A stretch of 59,539 bases of DNA, from positions 1 through 59,539 of the forward strand of contig WJJS01000004.1 of assembly GCA_014729505.1 (NCBI GenBank), written 5' to 3'. The position numbers and the translations under genes are program-made. Positions 8,147-17,864 of the stretch are shown here, in pieces. The number at the start of each line of letters is the position of its first letter. Positions within the stretch are counted from its first letter, which is position 1. This stretch comes from Candidatus Woesearchaeota archaeon (GTDB lineage: Archaea > Nanobdellota > Nanobdellia > Woesearchaeales > ARS49). Under the pieces are notes generated by a model. The model saw only the letters and a program-made list of their open reading frames with translations, searched no databases and had not been told where the DNA came from.

Positions 8147-8156
8147 CTTTTAAAGC
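8147..8156 (+). promoter_or_regulatory. TATA box of the methylthiotransferase gene
   Basis: CTTTTAAAGC is centred about 25 bases before the ATG at 8176, supporting that start and a leaderless message. Confidence 0.55.
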
Positions 8157-8175
8157 ACACCCTCGCAGCACTCTC

Positions 8176-9441
8176 ATGAACATCTATGTGCGCACATTCG
8201 GCTGCAGCGCAAACATTGCAGAATCAGAAATGATGGCGGGACTGCTTGGCCAAGAACACACGATCGTCACTGAACTATCGTGCGCAGACCTGGTCCTTGT
8301 CAATGCATGCACCGTAAAAGGAGACTTCACGGTCCTGCGAGAAATCCGCAAAATAAAACAACAATATCCGCGACTGCGCCTCGTCATTGCAGGATGTCTC
8401 AGTCCAAGCCTGCGACAACGAGTGACTGCGATCGATCACAAGACTTCGTTTCTCAACACCCACCATGTACATAACGTCTGTCAGGTCGTCTCAGCAAAAG
8501 AACCGGTGCAAATACTTTCACTAAACAAGAAACCAAAGCTCGCTCTTCCCCGACAACGAAAAAACAATGCAATAGCCATAATCCCCATTTCAAATGGGTG
8601 TCTTGATCATTGCAGTTATTGCTCGACAAAACTCATCAAGGGACAACTCGTCTCATACCCGATACCGCTAATTTGCCAAGAAGTAAGCAACGCCATTGCT
8701 GACGGTTGTTCAATGATATGGATAACAAGTCAAGATACGAGCTGTTATGGCAAAGACAGAAATAGCACTATTATAGAACTCTTAGAACACATCCTCGACA
8801 TTCCTGGAGAATTCACTGTACGATTGGGTATGGGAAATCCAACGTACTTCAAAGAGATGATACCCGAACTCGTTGAGATCTTGCACCATCCAAAGATGTT
8901 CAAATTTCTACACGTTCCAGTCCAGTCAGGAAGTAATCGTGTACTGCAAATGATGAACAGGGCGTACAGTGTAGAAGATTGTCAACGACTCATCAACACT
9001 TTACGAGTCAGCGTACCACGGATCAGCCTTGCAACAGACATCATCACCGGATTTCCCGGCGAAACCGAAAACGATTTTGAACATACGTTGCGATTGCTCC
9101 AAGAGACTCCCTTTGACACAGTCAATATTTCACGATTCGTTCCAAGAAAAGGAACGCAGGCGTACACCATGAAAAAACAGATCACAGGAAGTGAAAAAAA
9201 GCAACGAAGCAGAGCAGTCACCACGATAGTACATACTAACAGCAAACAATTGCATGATCTGTGGCTAGACTGGAAAGGGGAGGTCATAGTCGAAGAACAA
9301 GGGAAGGAAGAGACAAGTATCGCTCGCAACATGTCGTACAAACAACTCATCATACCAGGACATCATACGCCAGGAAGCAGACTGTGCGTACGAGTAACAG
9401 AGAGCACCGTGCATCATTTAAAAGCAGAACTGGTACCTTAA
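8176..9441 (+). CDS. tRNA (N6-threonylcarbamoyladenosine-37) methylthiotransferase
   Basis: This 421-residue MiaB/MtaB-family radical-SAM enzyme adds a methylthio group to t6A37 of tRNA. It has the N-terminal MTTase domain with three cluster-binding Cys (FGCSAN, NACTVKG, AGCLSP), the radical-SAM motif CLDHCSYC (about residue 140), PVQSGSNRVLQMMNR and TGFPGETE motifs, and a C-terminal TRAM-like RNA-binding region. I start it at 8176 (MNIYVRTFGC), where family similarity begins and the promoter spacing fits; the frame extends 45 bases further upstream. The archaeal/eukaryotic CDKAL1-type subgroup is most likely. Confidence 0.92.
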   Translation: MNIYVRTFGCSANIAESEMMAGLLGQEHTIVTELSCADLVLVNACTVKGDFTVLREIRKIKQQYPRLRLVIAGCLSPSLRQRVTAIDHKTSFLNTHHVHNVCQVVSAKEPVQILSLNKKPKLALPRQRKNNAIAIIPISNGCLDHCSYCSTKLIKGQLVSYPIPLICQEVSNAIADGCSMIWITSQDTSCYGKDRNSTIIELLEHILDIPGEFTVRLGMGNPTYFKEMIPELVEILHHPKMFKFLHVPVQSGSNRVLQMMNRAYSVEDCQRLINTLRVSVPRISLATDIITGFPGETENDFEHTLRLLQETPFDTVNISRFVPRKGTQAYTMKKQITGSEKKQRSRAVTTIVHTNSKQLHDLWLDWKGEVIVEEQGKEETSIARNMSYKQLIIPGHHTPGSRLCVRVTESTVHHLKAELVP

Positions 9442-9473
9442 CCACCCGTCTTCCGTCATAAAAAGTCCCAAAA

Positions 9474-9484
9474 CCTTTAAAAAG
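9474..9484 (+). promoter_or_regulatory. TATA box of polB
   Basis: CCTTTAAAAAG is centred about 28 bases before the polB ATG at 9507, implying a leaderless message. Confidence 0.55.
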
Positions 9485-9506
9485 ACAATTTTCGTATGAT
9501 CGCTCT

Positions 9507-11921
9507 ATGCACGAATTTTTCCCAACAGATATCACTTATAAAGTCGAAGATGGACGCGCAGTCATTTATCTATTTGGCAGGTTCTCAAACGGCACACAGG
9601 CAATAGTCACAAGTAATGATCTGCAACCATATTTCTATGTTGAACCAAAAGAGGAAAGCATGTCAGCAATTGCGGCAATGCGCGTGGAAGAAAAAGGAGA
9701 AGACTACTTTGTAACGCGCACAGAATCTGTCACTCGCACACTCTTAGGAGAATCAAAAAAACTCCTCAAAATCGTTGTCAATGTACCAAAAGCAGTACCA
9801 ATTATCAAATCTGCACTAAAAGAACATATACACGACGCATACGAATATGATCTCTTGTTTACGCGGCGTTTTCTTCTCGACAATGACATCACCATCATGA
9901 CAAAAGTCAAATTTGAAGGAACACGCAAGACAGACGTGAACAAAGTACCCTTGTACGAAGCAACACGTTTTGAAAATGTGGAAGACACGTACACCGCGCC
10001 GCGCATTCTGGCAATCGACATTGAAACCTATCTCCCGCAAGGACAACGACTCAACATGGATGAACAACCAATCATTATGATAGGTTTTGCAGGAAAAACA
10101 TTTCGAAAAGTCATCACCTGGAAACAGATCAAAAGCGAACATTCATGGCTTGAATGCGTCACCAGCGAAGCGGAACTACTCGCGCGATGCAAAGACATCA
10201 TCGAAGAATACGCGCCAGACATTATTACCGGATACAACAGCGACAGTTTTGATCTTCCCTTCATCGTCAAACGCGCAAAAAAATACAAAATAGCCCTGGA
10301 TCTGGGACTCGATTATTCGCCGGTAAGCATTCGCGGCCGACAACACAAAATCGCAAGCATTGCAGGAATAGTACATCTCGATCTTTTCCAGTTTGTAAGA
10401 CGAGTTATGCGCACCAGTCTTGAAACAGACGTTCTCAGTCTTGATCGTGTAGCACAAGAACTGATCGGTAAAGGAAAAACAGGAGCAGACGTAACAAAAC
10501 TCGCAGCATGCTGGGATGCAGAAGAACAGTTAGAAGAATACGCAGAATACAATCTCGCAGATGCAGAAATCACGCACGAACTCTGCATGCACATACTGCC
10601 GAATATGATAGAACTGGTTAAAATTGTGAAACTGCCATTATTTGATGTAAGTCGATCATCCTTCTCACAGCTCGTCGAATGGTACCTCATCTATCGTGCG
10701 CATGGTGAGAACGCCATAGCACCAAACAAGCCAGGCTATCGAGAACAACAACGACGGGCACGAGAACACGTCAAAGGAGCATTTGTCTACGAACCAAAAC
10801 CAGGATTGTACGAAGAAGTCGTTGTCTTTGACTACCGCAGTTTGTACCCCTCAATAATTGCATCACACAATATCTGTCCAAGCACGATACGCTGCACGTG
10901 TTGTGCAAGCGCACCAATAGACACCGTAGCAGGAAAAGTATGGTTTTGTCAAAAACGAAAAGGATTCATCAGTAAAGTCATTGAAGACCTCATCACGCGA
11001 CGAGCACGTATCAAAGAACTCTTGCGCACTAACAAAAAAGACAGTCTGCTCTACGCGCGCAGCATTGCACTCAAACTCCTTGCAAATTCCATGTACGGGT
11101 ACCTCGGATTTGAATTTGCACGATGGTACTCCATAGGCAGTGCAGGAGCAACAACAGGACTCGGACGACAATACGTTCAGGATGTAATTAGCAAGGCAGA
11201 ACAGGAAGGATACGGCATTCTCTACGGAGACACCGATTCTGCAATGCTCATACTTGGTGACAAAACACGGGACGAAGCACTACAGTTTGCAGAACGCATC
11301 AATGAACGATTACCGGGACTTATGGAACTCGAACTCGAAGGATTCTATCCACGGGCACTCTTTGTAGCAACAAAAGGCTCAGAGACAGGAGCAAAAAAGA
11401 AATACGCCATGATCGATGACGCAGGAGAGGTCAAGATCCGAGGATTTGAAACCGTACGACGTAATTGGAGTCCAATAGCAAAAAACGTGCAAAAAGCAGT
11501 GCTTGCCATTATTCTCAAAGAAGGCGACGTGCACAAAGCAATACTACATGCAAAGCACACTATCGACGGTATCCGACAGCACACCACGCCAGTACAAGAA
11601 CTCCTCATCACCACCCAACTACAAAAACCACTTGGAGAGTACGCATCAGTCGGACCTCACGTTGCAGCAGCGCAACGACTTGAAGAACAGGGAGGAACAG
11701 TTGAGCCAGGAGTGTTTATCCGCTACGTGGTCATCGAAGGCAAGGGTCTCATACGCGACAAAGTGCGATTGGAACACGAAGTCAATAAAGGCGATTACGA
11801 CGCAGAATACTACGTCAATAATCAAGTAGTGCCAAGTGTGGAACGCATCTTTTTGGCTCTCGGCTATGAGACAAAAGATCTGCTCATGAAAGGTACACAA
11901 AGCACGCTAGGAGAGTACTGA
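9507..11921 (+). CDS. polB: DNA polymerase family B (replicative-type PolB)
   Basis: The enzyme has 804 residues, the normal length for archaeal PolB. The 3'-5' exonuclease motifs are intact: Exo I DIE (171-173), Exo II NSDSFD (244-249, Asp246) and Exo III YNLAD (348-352). Polymerase motif A is DYRSLYPS (442-449), motif B KLLANSMYG (523-531) and motif C YGDTDS (573-578, catalytic Asp575/Asp577). An N-terminal domain precedes the exonuclease, which in relatives senses template uracil; I cannot judge that here. A CTCC-type Cys cluster (about 463-466) and Cys481 sit in the palm insert. It is the only DNA polymerase in the window. Confidence 0.97.
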   Translation: MHEFFPTDITYKVEDGRAVIYLFGRFSNGTQAIVTSNDLQPYFYVEPKEESMSAIAAMRVEEKGEDYFVTRTESVTRTLLGESKKLLKIVVNVPKAVPIIKSALKEHIHDAYEYDLLFTRRFLLDNDITIMTKVKFEGTRKTDVNKVPLYEATRFENVEDTYTAPRILAIDIETYLPQGQRLNMDEQPIIMIGFAGKTFRKVITWKQIKSEHSWLECVTSEAELLARCKDIIEEYAPDIITGYNSDSFDLPFIVKRAKKYKIALDLGLDYSPVSIRGRQHKIASIAGIVHLDLFQFVRRVMRTSLETDVLSLDRVAQELIGKGKTGADVTKLAACWDAEEQLEEYAEYNLADAEITHELCMHILPNMIELVKIVKLPLFDVSRSSFSQLVEWYLIYRAHGENAIAPNKPGYREQQRRAREHVKGAFVYEPKPGLYEEVVVFDYRSLYPSIIASHNICPSTIRCTCCASAPIDTVAGKVWFCQKRKGFISKVIEDLITRRARIKELLRTNKKDSLLYARSIALKLLANSMYGYLGFEFARWYSIGSAGATTGLGRQYVQDVISKAEQEGYGILYGDTDSAMLILGDKTRDEALQFAERINERLPGLMELELEGFYPRALFVATKGSETGAKKKYAMIDDAGEVKIRGFETVRRNWSPIAKNVQKAVLAIILKEGDVHKAILHAKHTIDGIRQHTTPVQELLITTQLQKPLGEYASVGPHVAAAQRLEEQGGTVEPGVFIRYVVIEGKGLIRDKVRLEHEVNKGDYDAEYYVNNQVVPSVERIFLALGYETKDLLMKGTQSTLGEY

Positions 11922-11992
11922 AATTATATAATATATAGAGCGAGAAATTATATACTCTAAACGCTTTACGTCTCCCGTATTCTGAGGTGAGT

Positions 11993-12139
11993 ATGGAACC
12001 CATAAAACATTTTGAATCAGTTGAGCATCTAGAGCCCAAATGCCCGCATTGCGGCAATAAGATAGACTATGGAGTCACTACCATGTGGGATGACGAAGTC
12101 CAAAGTCTAGTCTGCAGCGTATGCGGCAACGCGGTATAA
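11993..12139 (+). CDS. Small zinc-ribbon protein, 48 residues
   Basis: A short frame starting MEPIKHFESVEHLEPKCPHC carries CPHCGNK (about residues 17-23) and CSVCGNAV (about 41-48), a two-CxxC zinc ribbon ending almost at its last Cys pair. GAGGTGA lies 3 bases before the ATG, a clear Shine-Dalgarno site, and TATA-like AATTATATACTC lies further upstream. So it is translated from a leadered message, unlike its neighbours. Function unknown; the form resembles small archaeal RNA- or ribosome-associated zinc proteins. Confidence 0.75.
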   Translation: MEPIKHFESVEHLEPKCPHCGNKIDYGVTTMWDDEVQSLVCSVCGNAV

Positions 12140-12148
12140 GGCCCAAAT

Positions 12149-12158
12149 CTTTTTAAAG
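12149..12158 (+). promoter_or_regulatory. TATA box of ileS
   Basis: CTTTTTAAAGC is centred about 28 bases before the ATG at 12182, supporting that start over the TTG three bases upstream. Confidence 0.55.
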
Positions 12159-12181
12159 CGCTCCTGGTTTTTTCGCGCTTG

Positions 12182-15100
12182 ATGGCGTCAAACCGATACG
12201 ATTTTCACCATATCGAGTCAACAATTGAAGAACACTGGAAGCATATCGCGCCGCTTATCAAGCACACCACACAGTACGATGAGAAAAAACCAGTATTCTC
12301 TTTTCTAGAAGGACCGCCAACAGCAAACGCGCCGCCAGGACTGCACCATGTAGAGGTACGTGTGTATAAAGACGTGTACTGCCGCTACAAGTATATGCAA
12401 GGCTACAGTGTTCCGCGAAAGGGTGGTTGGGACTGTCATGGACTACCCGTTGAAGTACAGGTTGAAAAAAAACTCAACCTAGAATCCAAAAAAGATGTCA
12501 TCAATTACGGCATCAAAGAATTCTGCGATCAATGCAAGACAGACATCTTCACCTACATCAAAGACTGGGAAGCAATGACGAGAAAACTCGCGTACTGGAT
12601 TGACCTAGACGATCCTTATCGCACACTTGACAATTCCTACATTGAAAGCGTCTGGTGGTCAATCAAACAATTGCACGAGAAAGGACTGCTCTACGAAGGC
12701 CATAAAGTGGTGCCGTATTGTCCGCGCTGTGAAACGCCGCTTTCAAGCCACGAAGTTGCTTTGGGCTATAAAGACGTGACAGAAGATACAGTTGTTGTGA
12801 AGCTGCAAGACAAAGACAATGATAACCGCTATTATTTGGCATGGACAACGACGCCGTGGACACTACCAGCAAACGTTTGTTTAGCCGTCAATCCGGATGT
12901 AGACTATGCTGTTGTCAAAAGTGGAGACAAAGAATACGTTTTAGCAAAAGAACTAGCCAAAGAGTATTTCGAAGAAGGCGAGTTTACAGTAGTTAAGACG
13001 ATAAAAGGAAAAGAACTACTGAACAAAAAGTATGTACCGCTCTTCCCTTACTACGATGACAAAGACGCTTTTGTCATAGTTGGCGAGGATTACGTTACAA
13101 CAGAAGAAGGAACTGGAATAGTGCATCAAGCACCAGCATTTGGAGAAGTAGATTATGAAAGCATCAAACGACACGAACTCCCCTTTATACAAAACGTCAC
13201 CGCAGACGGCACGTTTGACAATACCGTGCCAGACTTTCAAGGACAATTCGTCAAAGAAGCAGATCCACACATTATAGAATGGCTCGACGCTCACGGAAAA
13301 CTTTTTAGCACAAAACGATTCACACATTCTTATCCTCACTGCTGGCGCTGCAGTACGCCGCTCTTATACTACGCACTTGTCTCATGGTTTGTGGAAGTCA
13401 GCAAGATACGGGACAAACTCGTCGAACTCAACAACAACATACACTGGGCGCCGGAACACATCAAGGACGGACGCTTTGGCAAATGGCTTGAAGGAGCCAA
13501 GGACTGGGCACTGTCGCGCTTCAAATTTTGGGGAACGCCACTCCCTGTGTGGCGTTGTGAGTGTGGCAAGATCGATGTCATAGGAAGTGTCAAGGAACTC
13601 AGCGACAAACGAGCAGGCGCAGAACTCGAGGACGAGCTTACTCTTGACAATACCGACCTTCACAAACCTGTTGTGGACAAGATCAAGCTCAAATGCACTT
13701 GTGGAAAAGAAATGACGCGCATCAGTCACGTGATCGATTGCTGGTACGACAGTGGCGCTGCACCATTTGCACAATACCATTATCCTTTTGAAAACAAAGA
13801 ACTGTTTGAAGAAAGCTTTCCTTATGATTTCATAAGCGAAGCAATAGACCAAACAAGAGGATGGTTCTACACTCTCCACGTACTCGGCACGATACTCTTT
13901 GAAGACGTCGCGTACAAACGATGTTTTGTCGGCGGACTCCTTTGTGATGAGAACGGAGAAAAGATGTCCAAATCACGCGGAAACATCCTACAACCAAATG
14001 AACTCTTCGAAGAATACGGAGTTGACGCTGTACGACTCGTTATGTGCATGTACGCACTAGGCGAGAATGTGAAGTTTGGACGAACCGTATTTAACGATGT
14101 CATCAATCCGTTTTTGCGCATTTTATGGAACTCGCACTATTACGTTCATACCTATTTGAAGCGTTTTGAGTACACAGAACCCGTCTCACAACCAGACCTC
14201 AACATTGAAGATCAATGGATACTCTCGCGATTGAACAGTACCATAAAGGAAGTTGGACAATCCTTAGATGATGGCAGATACCATGCTGCTTTTAGTGCGA
14301 TACAAACACTCGTTGAAGATAATTTTTCACGCACATACATCAAACTCGTCCGTGCACGGGCACAAAGCAAAGATGCACCACTCGCCTATACCTTTTTTAC
14401 TGTTATGCAACAGGTTGTGAAATTGCTTGGTCCCTTTGTACCATACGTGAGCGATTATCTCTATCGTCAACTCTGGCCAGCACAAGAAAGCGTGCACTTT
14501 GATACGTGGCCAAAAACAGGAAGAATCGACGAACACCTTGAGCAACAGATGGATGTAGTACAGGATCTGCTCTCTGCAATAGCATATGCACGAGAACAAG
14601 CAAAACTGGGAACACGATGGCCTGTTAAAGAAGTCACTGTCGAAGTCAAGGATGCTGTTGTCAGTCAGGCAGTACACACCTTCAAGGATCTTCTGTTATC
14701 ACAAGCAAACGTAAAATCCATTGAGACCGTTGAACAACTGCCTGAAGTAACACAAACGATTGTCTTTAACACAGGAACGCTGCAAAAAGAATTCAAAAAA
14801 GACGCGCCTACCATCATCAAGCACTTGGAAACAGTAGGTCCTGAACAGGTATATCAGACGATAAAAAAAGACGGGTTGTATGAACACGAAGGCAGAAGAA
14901 TCACCATGGACTTTTTGACAGTGACCAGAACATATCCAAAACATCTTGTAGAAGCACAAAGCAAGTACGGATACGTGTATCTCGACACGACGAGGACGCA
15001 GGAACTCGATGCGGAAGGATACTTACGCGAAGTGATCAGACGAATACAGGACGTGCGCAAAAAATTGGGACTGCAAAAAGAACAAGACATCTCGCTTGGC

Positions 15101-15301
15101 ATAGCACTCGAGCATGACTTTCTTGATATGCTTCAACCATTCAAAAAAGATATCAAAGAACAAGTAGGTGCAAAAGAATTATCGCTTGATACGTCGCTAC
15201 CTATGGGTAAATGGCATCACCGCGACACCTTGTCCATCAAGAAATTGAAAGGCGAACTTGCCGTGCTCATCCTCGGCGTTGAAAAAGACTTTATCGAATA
15301 G
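12182..15301 (+). CDS. ileS: Isoleucyl-tRNA synthetase with swapped HIGH motif (GLHH)
   Basis: This 1039-residue class I synthetase charges tRNA-Ile. It has the EGPPTAN strand, GWDCHGLPVEVQVEK, the YCPRCETPLSSHEVALGYK zinc region, the CP1 editing domain (AWTTTPWTLPAN; EEGTGIVHQAPAFGEVDY), DCWYDSGAAPFAQ, KMSKSRGN (about 595-602) and C-terminal anticodon/zinc-related regions. The signature HxGH is replaced by G-L-H-H at residues 53-56: aligned with typical IleRS2 sequences the first and third positions are exchanged. This GXHH variant has been reported in some IleRS2 enzymes and linked to very high mupirocin resistance. The rest of the active site looks normal. Confidence 0.96.
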   Translation: MASNRYDFHHIESTIEEHWKHIAPLIKHTTQYDEKKPVFSFLEGPPTANAPPGLHHVEVRVYKDVYCRYKYMQGYSVPRKGGWDCHGLPVEVQVEKKLNLESKKDVINYGIKEFCDQCKTDIFTYIKDWEAMTRKLAYWIDLDDPYRTLDNSYIESVWWSIKQLHEKGLLYEGHKVVPYCPRCETPLSSHEVALGYKDVTEDTVVVKLQDKDNDNRYYLAWTTTPWTLPANVCLAVNPDVDYAVVKSGDKEYVLAKELAKEYFEEGEFTVVKTIKGKELLNKKYVPLFPYYDDKDAFVIVGEDYVTTEEGTGIVHQAPAFGEVDYESIKRHELPFIQNVTADGTFDNTVPDFQGQFVKEADPHIIEWLDAHGKLFSTKRFTHSYPHCWRCSTPLLYYALVSWFVEVSKIRDKLVELNNNIHWAPEHIKDGRFGKWLEGAKDWALSRFKFWGTPLPVWRCECGKIDVIGSVKELSDKRAGAELEDELTLDNTDLHKPVVDKIKLKCTCGKEMTRISHVIDCWYDSGAAPFAQYHYPFENKELFEESFPYDFISEAIDQTRGWFYTLHVLGTILFEDVAYKRCFVGGLLCDENGEKMSKSRGNILQPNELFEEYGVDAVRLVMCMYALGENVKFGRTVFNDVINPFLRILWNSHYYVHTYLKRFEYTEPVSQPDLNIEDQWILSRLNSTIKEVGQSLDDGRYHAAFSAIQTLVEDNFSRTYIKLVRARAQSKDAPLAYTFFTVMQQVVKLLGPFVPYVSDYLYRQLWPAQESVHFDTWPKTGRIDEHLEQQMDVVQDLLSAIAYAREQAKLGTRWPVKEVTVEVKDAVVSQAVHTFKDLLLSQANVKSIETVEQLPEVTQTIVFNTGTLQKEFKKDAPTIIKHLETVGPEQVYQTIKKDGLYEHEGRRITMDFLTVTRTYPKHLVEAQSKYGYVYLDTTRTQELDAEGYLREVIRRIQDVRKKLGLQKEQDISLGIALEHDFLDMLQPFKKDIKEQVGAKELSLDTSLPMGKWHHRDTLSIKKLKGELAVLILGVEKDFIE

Positions 15302-15337
15302 ATAGATTTATATTATTTTGTTACTTCTCAGGAGTAT

Positions 15338-17302
15338 ATGGGTCGAAGACGGAAACAGCGCAGTCCGCGGCGTTTTTCTCAGCAGCAAAACCTGCGCATG
15401 GCGTACCGATGGTTAGAATGGAGCCTCCAAGACCTCGGCGTATCACGAAAAACAGCAGAACACACCAGAAAAGAAGTCCATGCGATAGCACACACCTACT
15501 GGAAACTCAGCACACACTTTAACCACCTGCTTCTGCCCTGTCCGCAGCCGCAAAAATGCACGGATCCGCGAACAAGAGTTGCAAACGGACGATCACTCCT
15601 GCGATTATCACAACAACTTGATGAACGTTTTGAAAAACTCACACCCGCAGTTCTTGACGTACTTGAAATGCTCAGCACGCATGAAGACGATGTTGTACAA
15701 GCAGCCATCGACAACCCAAACATCGGACACAACACATCGATACTCATGCCGGGACAAACCATGAGAGGTATCATACAGGACTCTGTGCGATTACTTGACG
15801 AATACACCAGCGGCTTTCCGCTTTCAGAAGCACAACTTCTAGCAAAAGGTGTTGAAGGACTGCCAGAAGATATGGCCGTACATTTTGGCGATACGATTTG
15901 CACATGGATGCGCGAGGACGATGAAGATCTAAGTGCGCGCATCGATACCGCACTCAAGACAAAAGAGATGCCGCTATTATTTGACTGGCTGCGAAAAGGA
16001 CAACTTATGATGCCCGAGAGAGCACGCGTCGAACGATTCGCACGAGAACTAAAAACCATTAATAACGGAGGCGGAGGACTTGCAGAATACCAGTTTGCAC
16101 AACGACTCGGATCAGGACTGCAAGAAGCACTAACGCCATTGGCAGACGAAAAAGACAGTTGGCCGGCAATCAGAAAACTCATACGACTACAACATGGAAA
16201 AAAACAACAATTACAAGATCTCGATGAACAACAAGCAAACAAACTAGGACAGGACCTTCGCACTTTAGGAACTGATATCATCGCATTACCAATGCTCCTT
16301 GAAGCAGGAATACAGTACGAAACAGCAAAAAACGCCCTATTACAAAGCGCAGGAGCAAAACTTCCTCACGGCGAAAGGATAGGAAAATACTTCCTACGCC
16401 TTCGAAATCGTCCCGCACAAGTACAATTGCTCGTCAACAACATAGAAACGGTCATACAAGCTCATGTAGATGTTGATCTTATCATGCACATAAAAAAATC
16501 AGGAGCACTACTACGAGATCGTATACGACTTAGCAAAAGAGGACAACTCTGGAAACCCATAGCACTTGAACGTTACGCAAGAGAACGGGGCGCAAAAGGA
16601 TATGACCGCTTTTTGCAACAACTCGACGCGTACAGTGATGCACAAGTCGGCGATGGACTGCTATCAACGGAAAGCGTCGATGAACTCATAAAGACACTGC
16701 AATATGAAGCAGTGCAAGCACGAGTACGATCACACCCTCGCTATGGAGAACTCGCACAACTAGGAGCAATAGCACTCTTTGAACGCTCACCATTACGAGA
16801 TCATCTCTTTGACGAACTAAGCGCAGTCCCTGAACCAGCACGAAAAGTACTCTATCAACAACCACTTCTACTGGCGCGATGGATAGAAAGAACCGAACAA
16901 GGACGCACTGTCGCAATCACACTAGACGATCACACAGACATTAGAGAGACAGTCTATCAAGCTCTCACAGAGAAAAAAGTAAAAGAACCAACACCCTGCA
17001 TTCGCAGAATACTTCTTCACGGCGAGCACTTGACACCTGCAACAGTCTCAACACTCTCAGATCGTTTCGGATTGCCAGTCGTTAGCGTCGACAGAACCGC
17101 ACCATTACGACAACTCAAACAAGTAGTGAGTGCAGGGGATCTTGTCGTGTATCACCTGCCAAAAGGTGTGCGCAGTCAGCGAGCAAACTATGTTAAAGCG
17201 ATTACTGAAAACGCACAGGGCAGTTATGTCAGGATTGCAGTTACGAATGCAGAGCGCATCACAGACGAGATCGAACCACGAATTTATCGCGAAGCAAGCT
17301 AG
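15338..17302 (+). CDS. Unrecognised large helical protein
   Basis: The product is 654 residues. A very basic N-terminus (MGRRRKQRSPRRF) is followed by long Gln/Leu/Arg/Glu-rich, mostly helical sequence. There is a glycine stretch (INNGGGGLAEY, about 240) and a C-terminal strand-helix part (about 545-650: CIRRILLHGEHLTPATVS, GDLVVYHLPKGVRSQRANYVKAI) that looks like a small alpha/beta domain. There is no Walker motif, nuclease signature, signal peptide or membrane helix. AGGAG precedes the ATG and TTTATATTAT lies about 25 bases further up, so it has its own promoter with a short leader. The MGRRR start recalls the GHKL ATPase gene at 42427, but similarity beyond that was not seen. Confidence 0.7.
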   Translation: MGRRRKQRSPRRFSQQQNLRMAYRWLEWSLQDLGVSRKTAEHTRKEVHAIAHTYWKLSTHFNHLLLPCPQPQKCTDPRTRVANGRSLLRLSQQLDERFEKLTPAVLDVLEMLSTHEDDVVQAAIDNPNIGHNTSILMPGQTMRGIIQDSVRLLDEYTSGFPLSEAQLLAKGVEGLPEDMAVHFGDTICTWMREDDEDLSARIDTALKTKEMPLLFDWLRKGQLMMPERARVERFARELKTINNGGGGLAEYQFAQRLGSGLQEALTPLADEKDSWPAIRKLIRLQHGKKQQLQDLDEQQANKLGQDLRTLGTDIIALPMLLEAGIQYETAKNALLQSAGAKLPHGERIGKYFLRLRNRPAQVQLLVNNIETVIQAHVDVDLIMHIKKSGALLRDRIRLSKRGQLWKPIALERYARERGAKGYDRFLQQLDAYSDAQVGDGLLSTESVDELIKTLQYEAVQARVRSHPRYGELAQLGAIALFERSPLRDHLFDELSAVPEPARKVLYQQPLLLARWIERTEQGRTVAITLDDHTDIRETVYQALTEKKVKEPTPCIRRILLHGEHLTPATVSTLSDRFGLPVVSVDRTAPLRQLKQVVSAGDLVVYHLPKGVRSQRANYVKAITENAQGSYVRIAVTNAERITDEIEPRIYREAS

Positions 17303-17330
17303 CACTGACCACTGGACATGCTCAAATAGC

Positions 17331-17340
17331 GTATATAAAT
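17331..17340 (+). promoter_or_regulatory. TATA box of the wHTH-like gene
   Basis: GTATATAAAT is centred about 30 bases before the ATG at 17365. Confidence 0.55.
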
Positions 17341-17364
17341 AATCAATGCTTAAAGAATTCTATC

Positions 17365-17811
17365 ATGGCGACCGTCAGTCGTGACCTGCCCATCGCAGAA
17401 ATCACGCTACGAAAGTACGAGAAACCGTACAACCTCAAAGGCCGCGATTTGATGCGCAAACTCTGCTTAAGCATGGGACTGCTCAACCCCGGGGACAGTC
17501 GCGACGTAGTCGTAGATGTGTTCTCCGTGGTCTTTAACTCCTCAACACCCCTCAGTAGCAAGGATATCGAGGACAAAGTCGTCTTTCAACGCAAATCGCT
17601 TGGTCTGCCGATGCGAGGCATCACTCCACCTAATATTCGGCGACAGATCAAGCGATTACGCGACATTTTTCTTGTGGAACGAACAGGAAACGAATACAAA
17701 ATAACAGAAGGACAAAAACTAGAAGAAATCTTTGTTGAAAAGATAGAACAATACTACTTGCATTCAATCATTACAAGAGTAAAAGAATATTGCCGGGCAT
17801 TACAAGAATAA
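17365..17811 (+). CDS. Conserved-looking archaeal protein with winged-helix character
   Basis: The product has 148 residues, rich in alternating helices: RGRDLMRKLCLSMGLL-like, VVVDVFSVVF, then PPNIRRQIKRLRDIFLVERTGNEYKITEGQKLEEIF, which reads as a recognition helix followed by a two-strand wing. I recall similar sequences in DPANN genomes without an assigned role. It may be a DNA-binding transcription factor; no effector domain is seen. The ATG is leaderless relative to its TATA box. Confidence 0.65.
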   Translation: MATVSRDLPIAEITLRKYEKPYNLKGRDLMRKLCLSMGLLNPGDSRDVVVDVFSVVFNSSTPLSSKDIEDKVVFQRKSLGLPMRGITPPNIRRQIKRLRDIFLVERTGNEYKITEGQKLEEIFVEKIEQYYLHSIITRVKEYCRALQE

Positions 17812-17864
17812 TTTCTTTAACATCGATGAACACCAATTATAGAAAGAAAAAAAGAAGTGACGAA

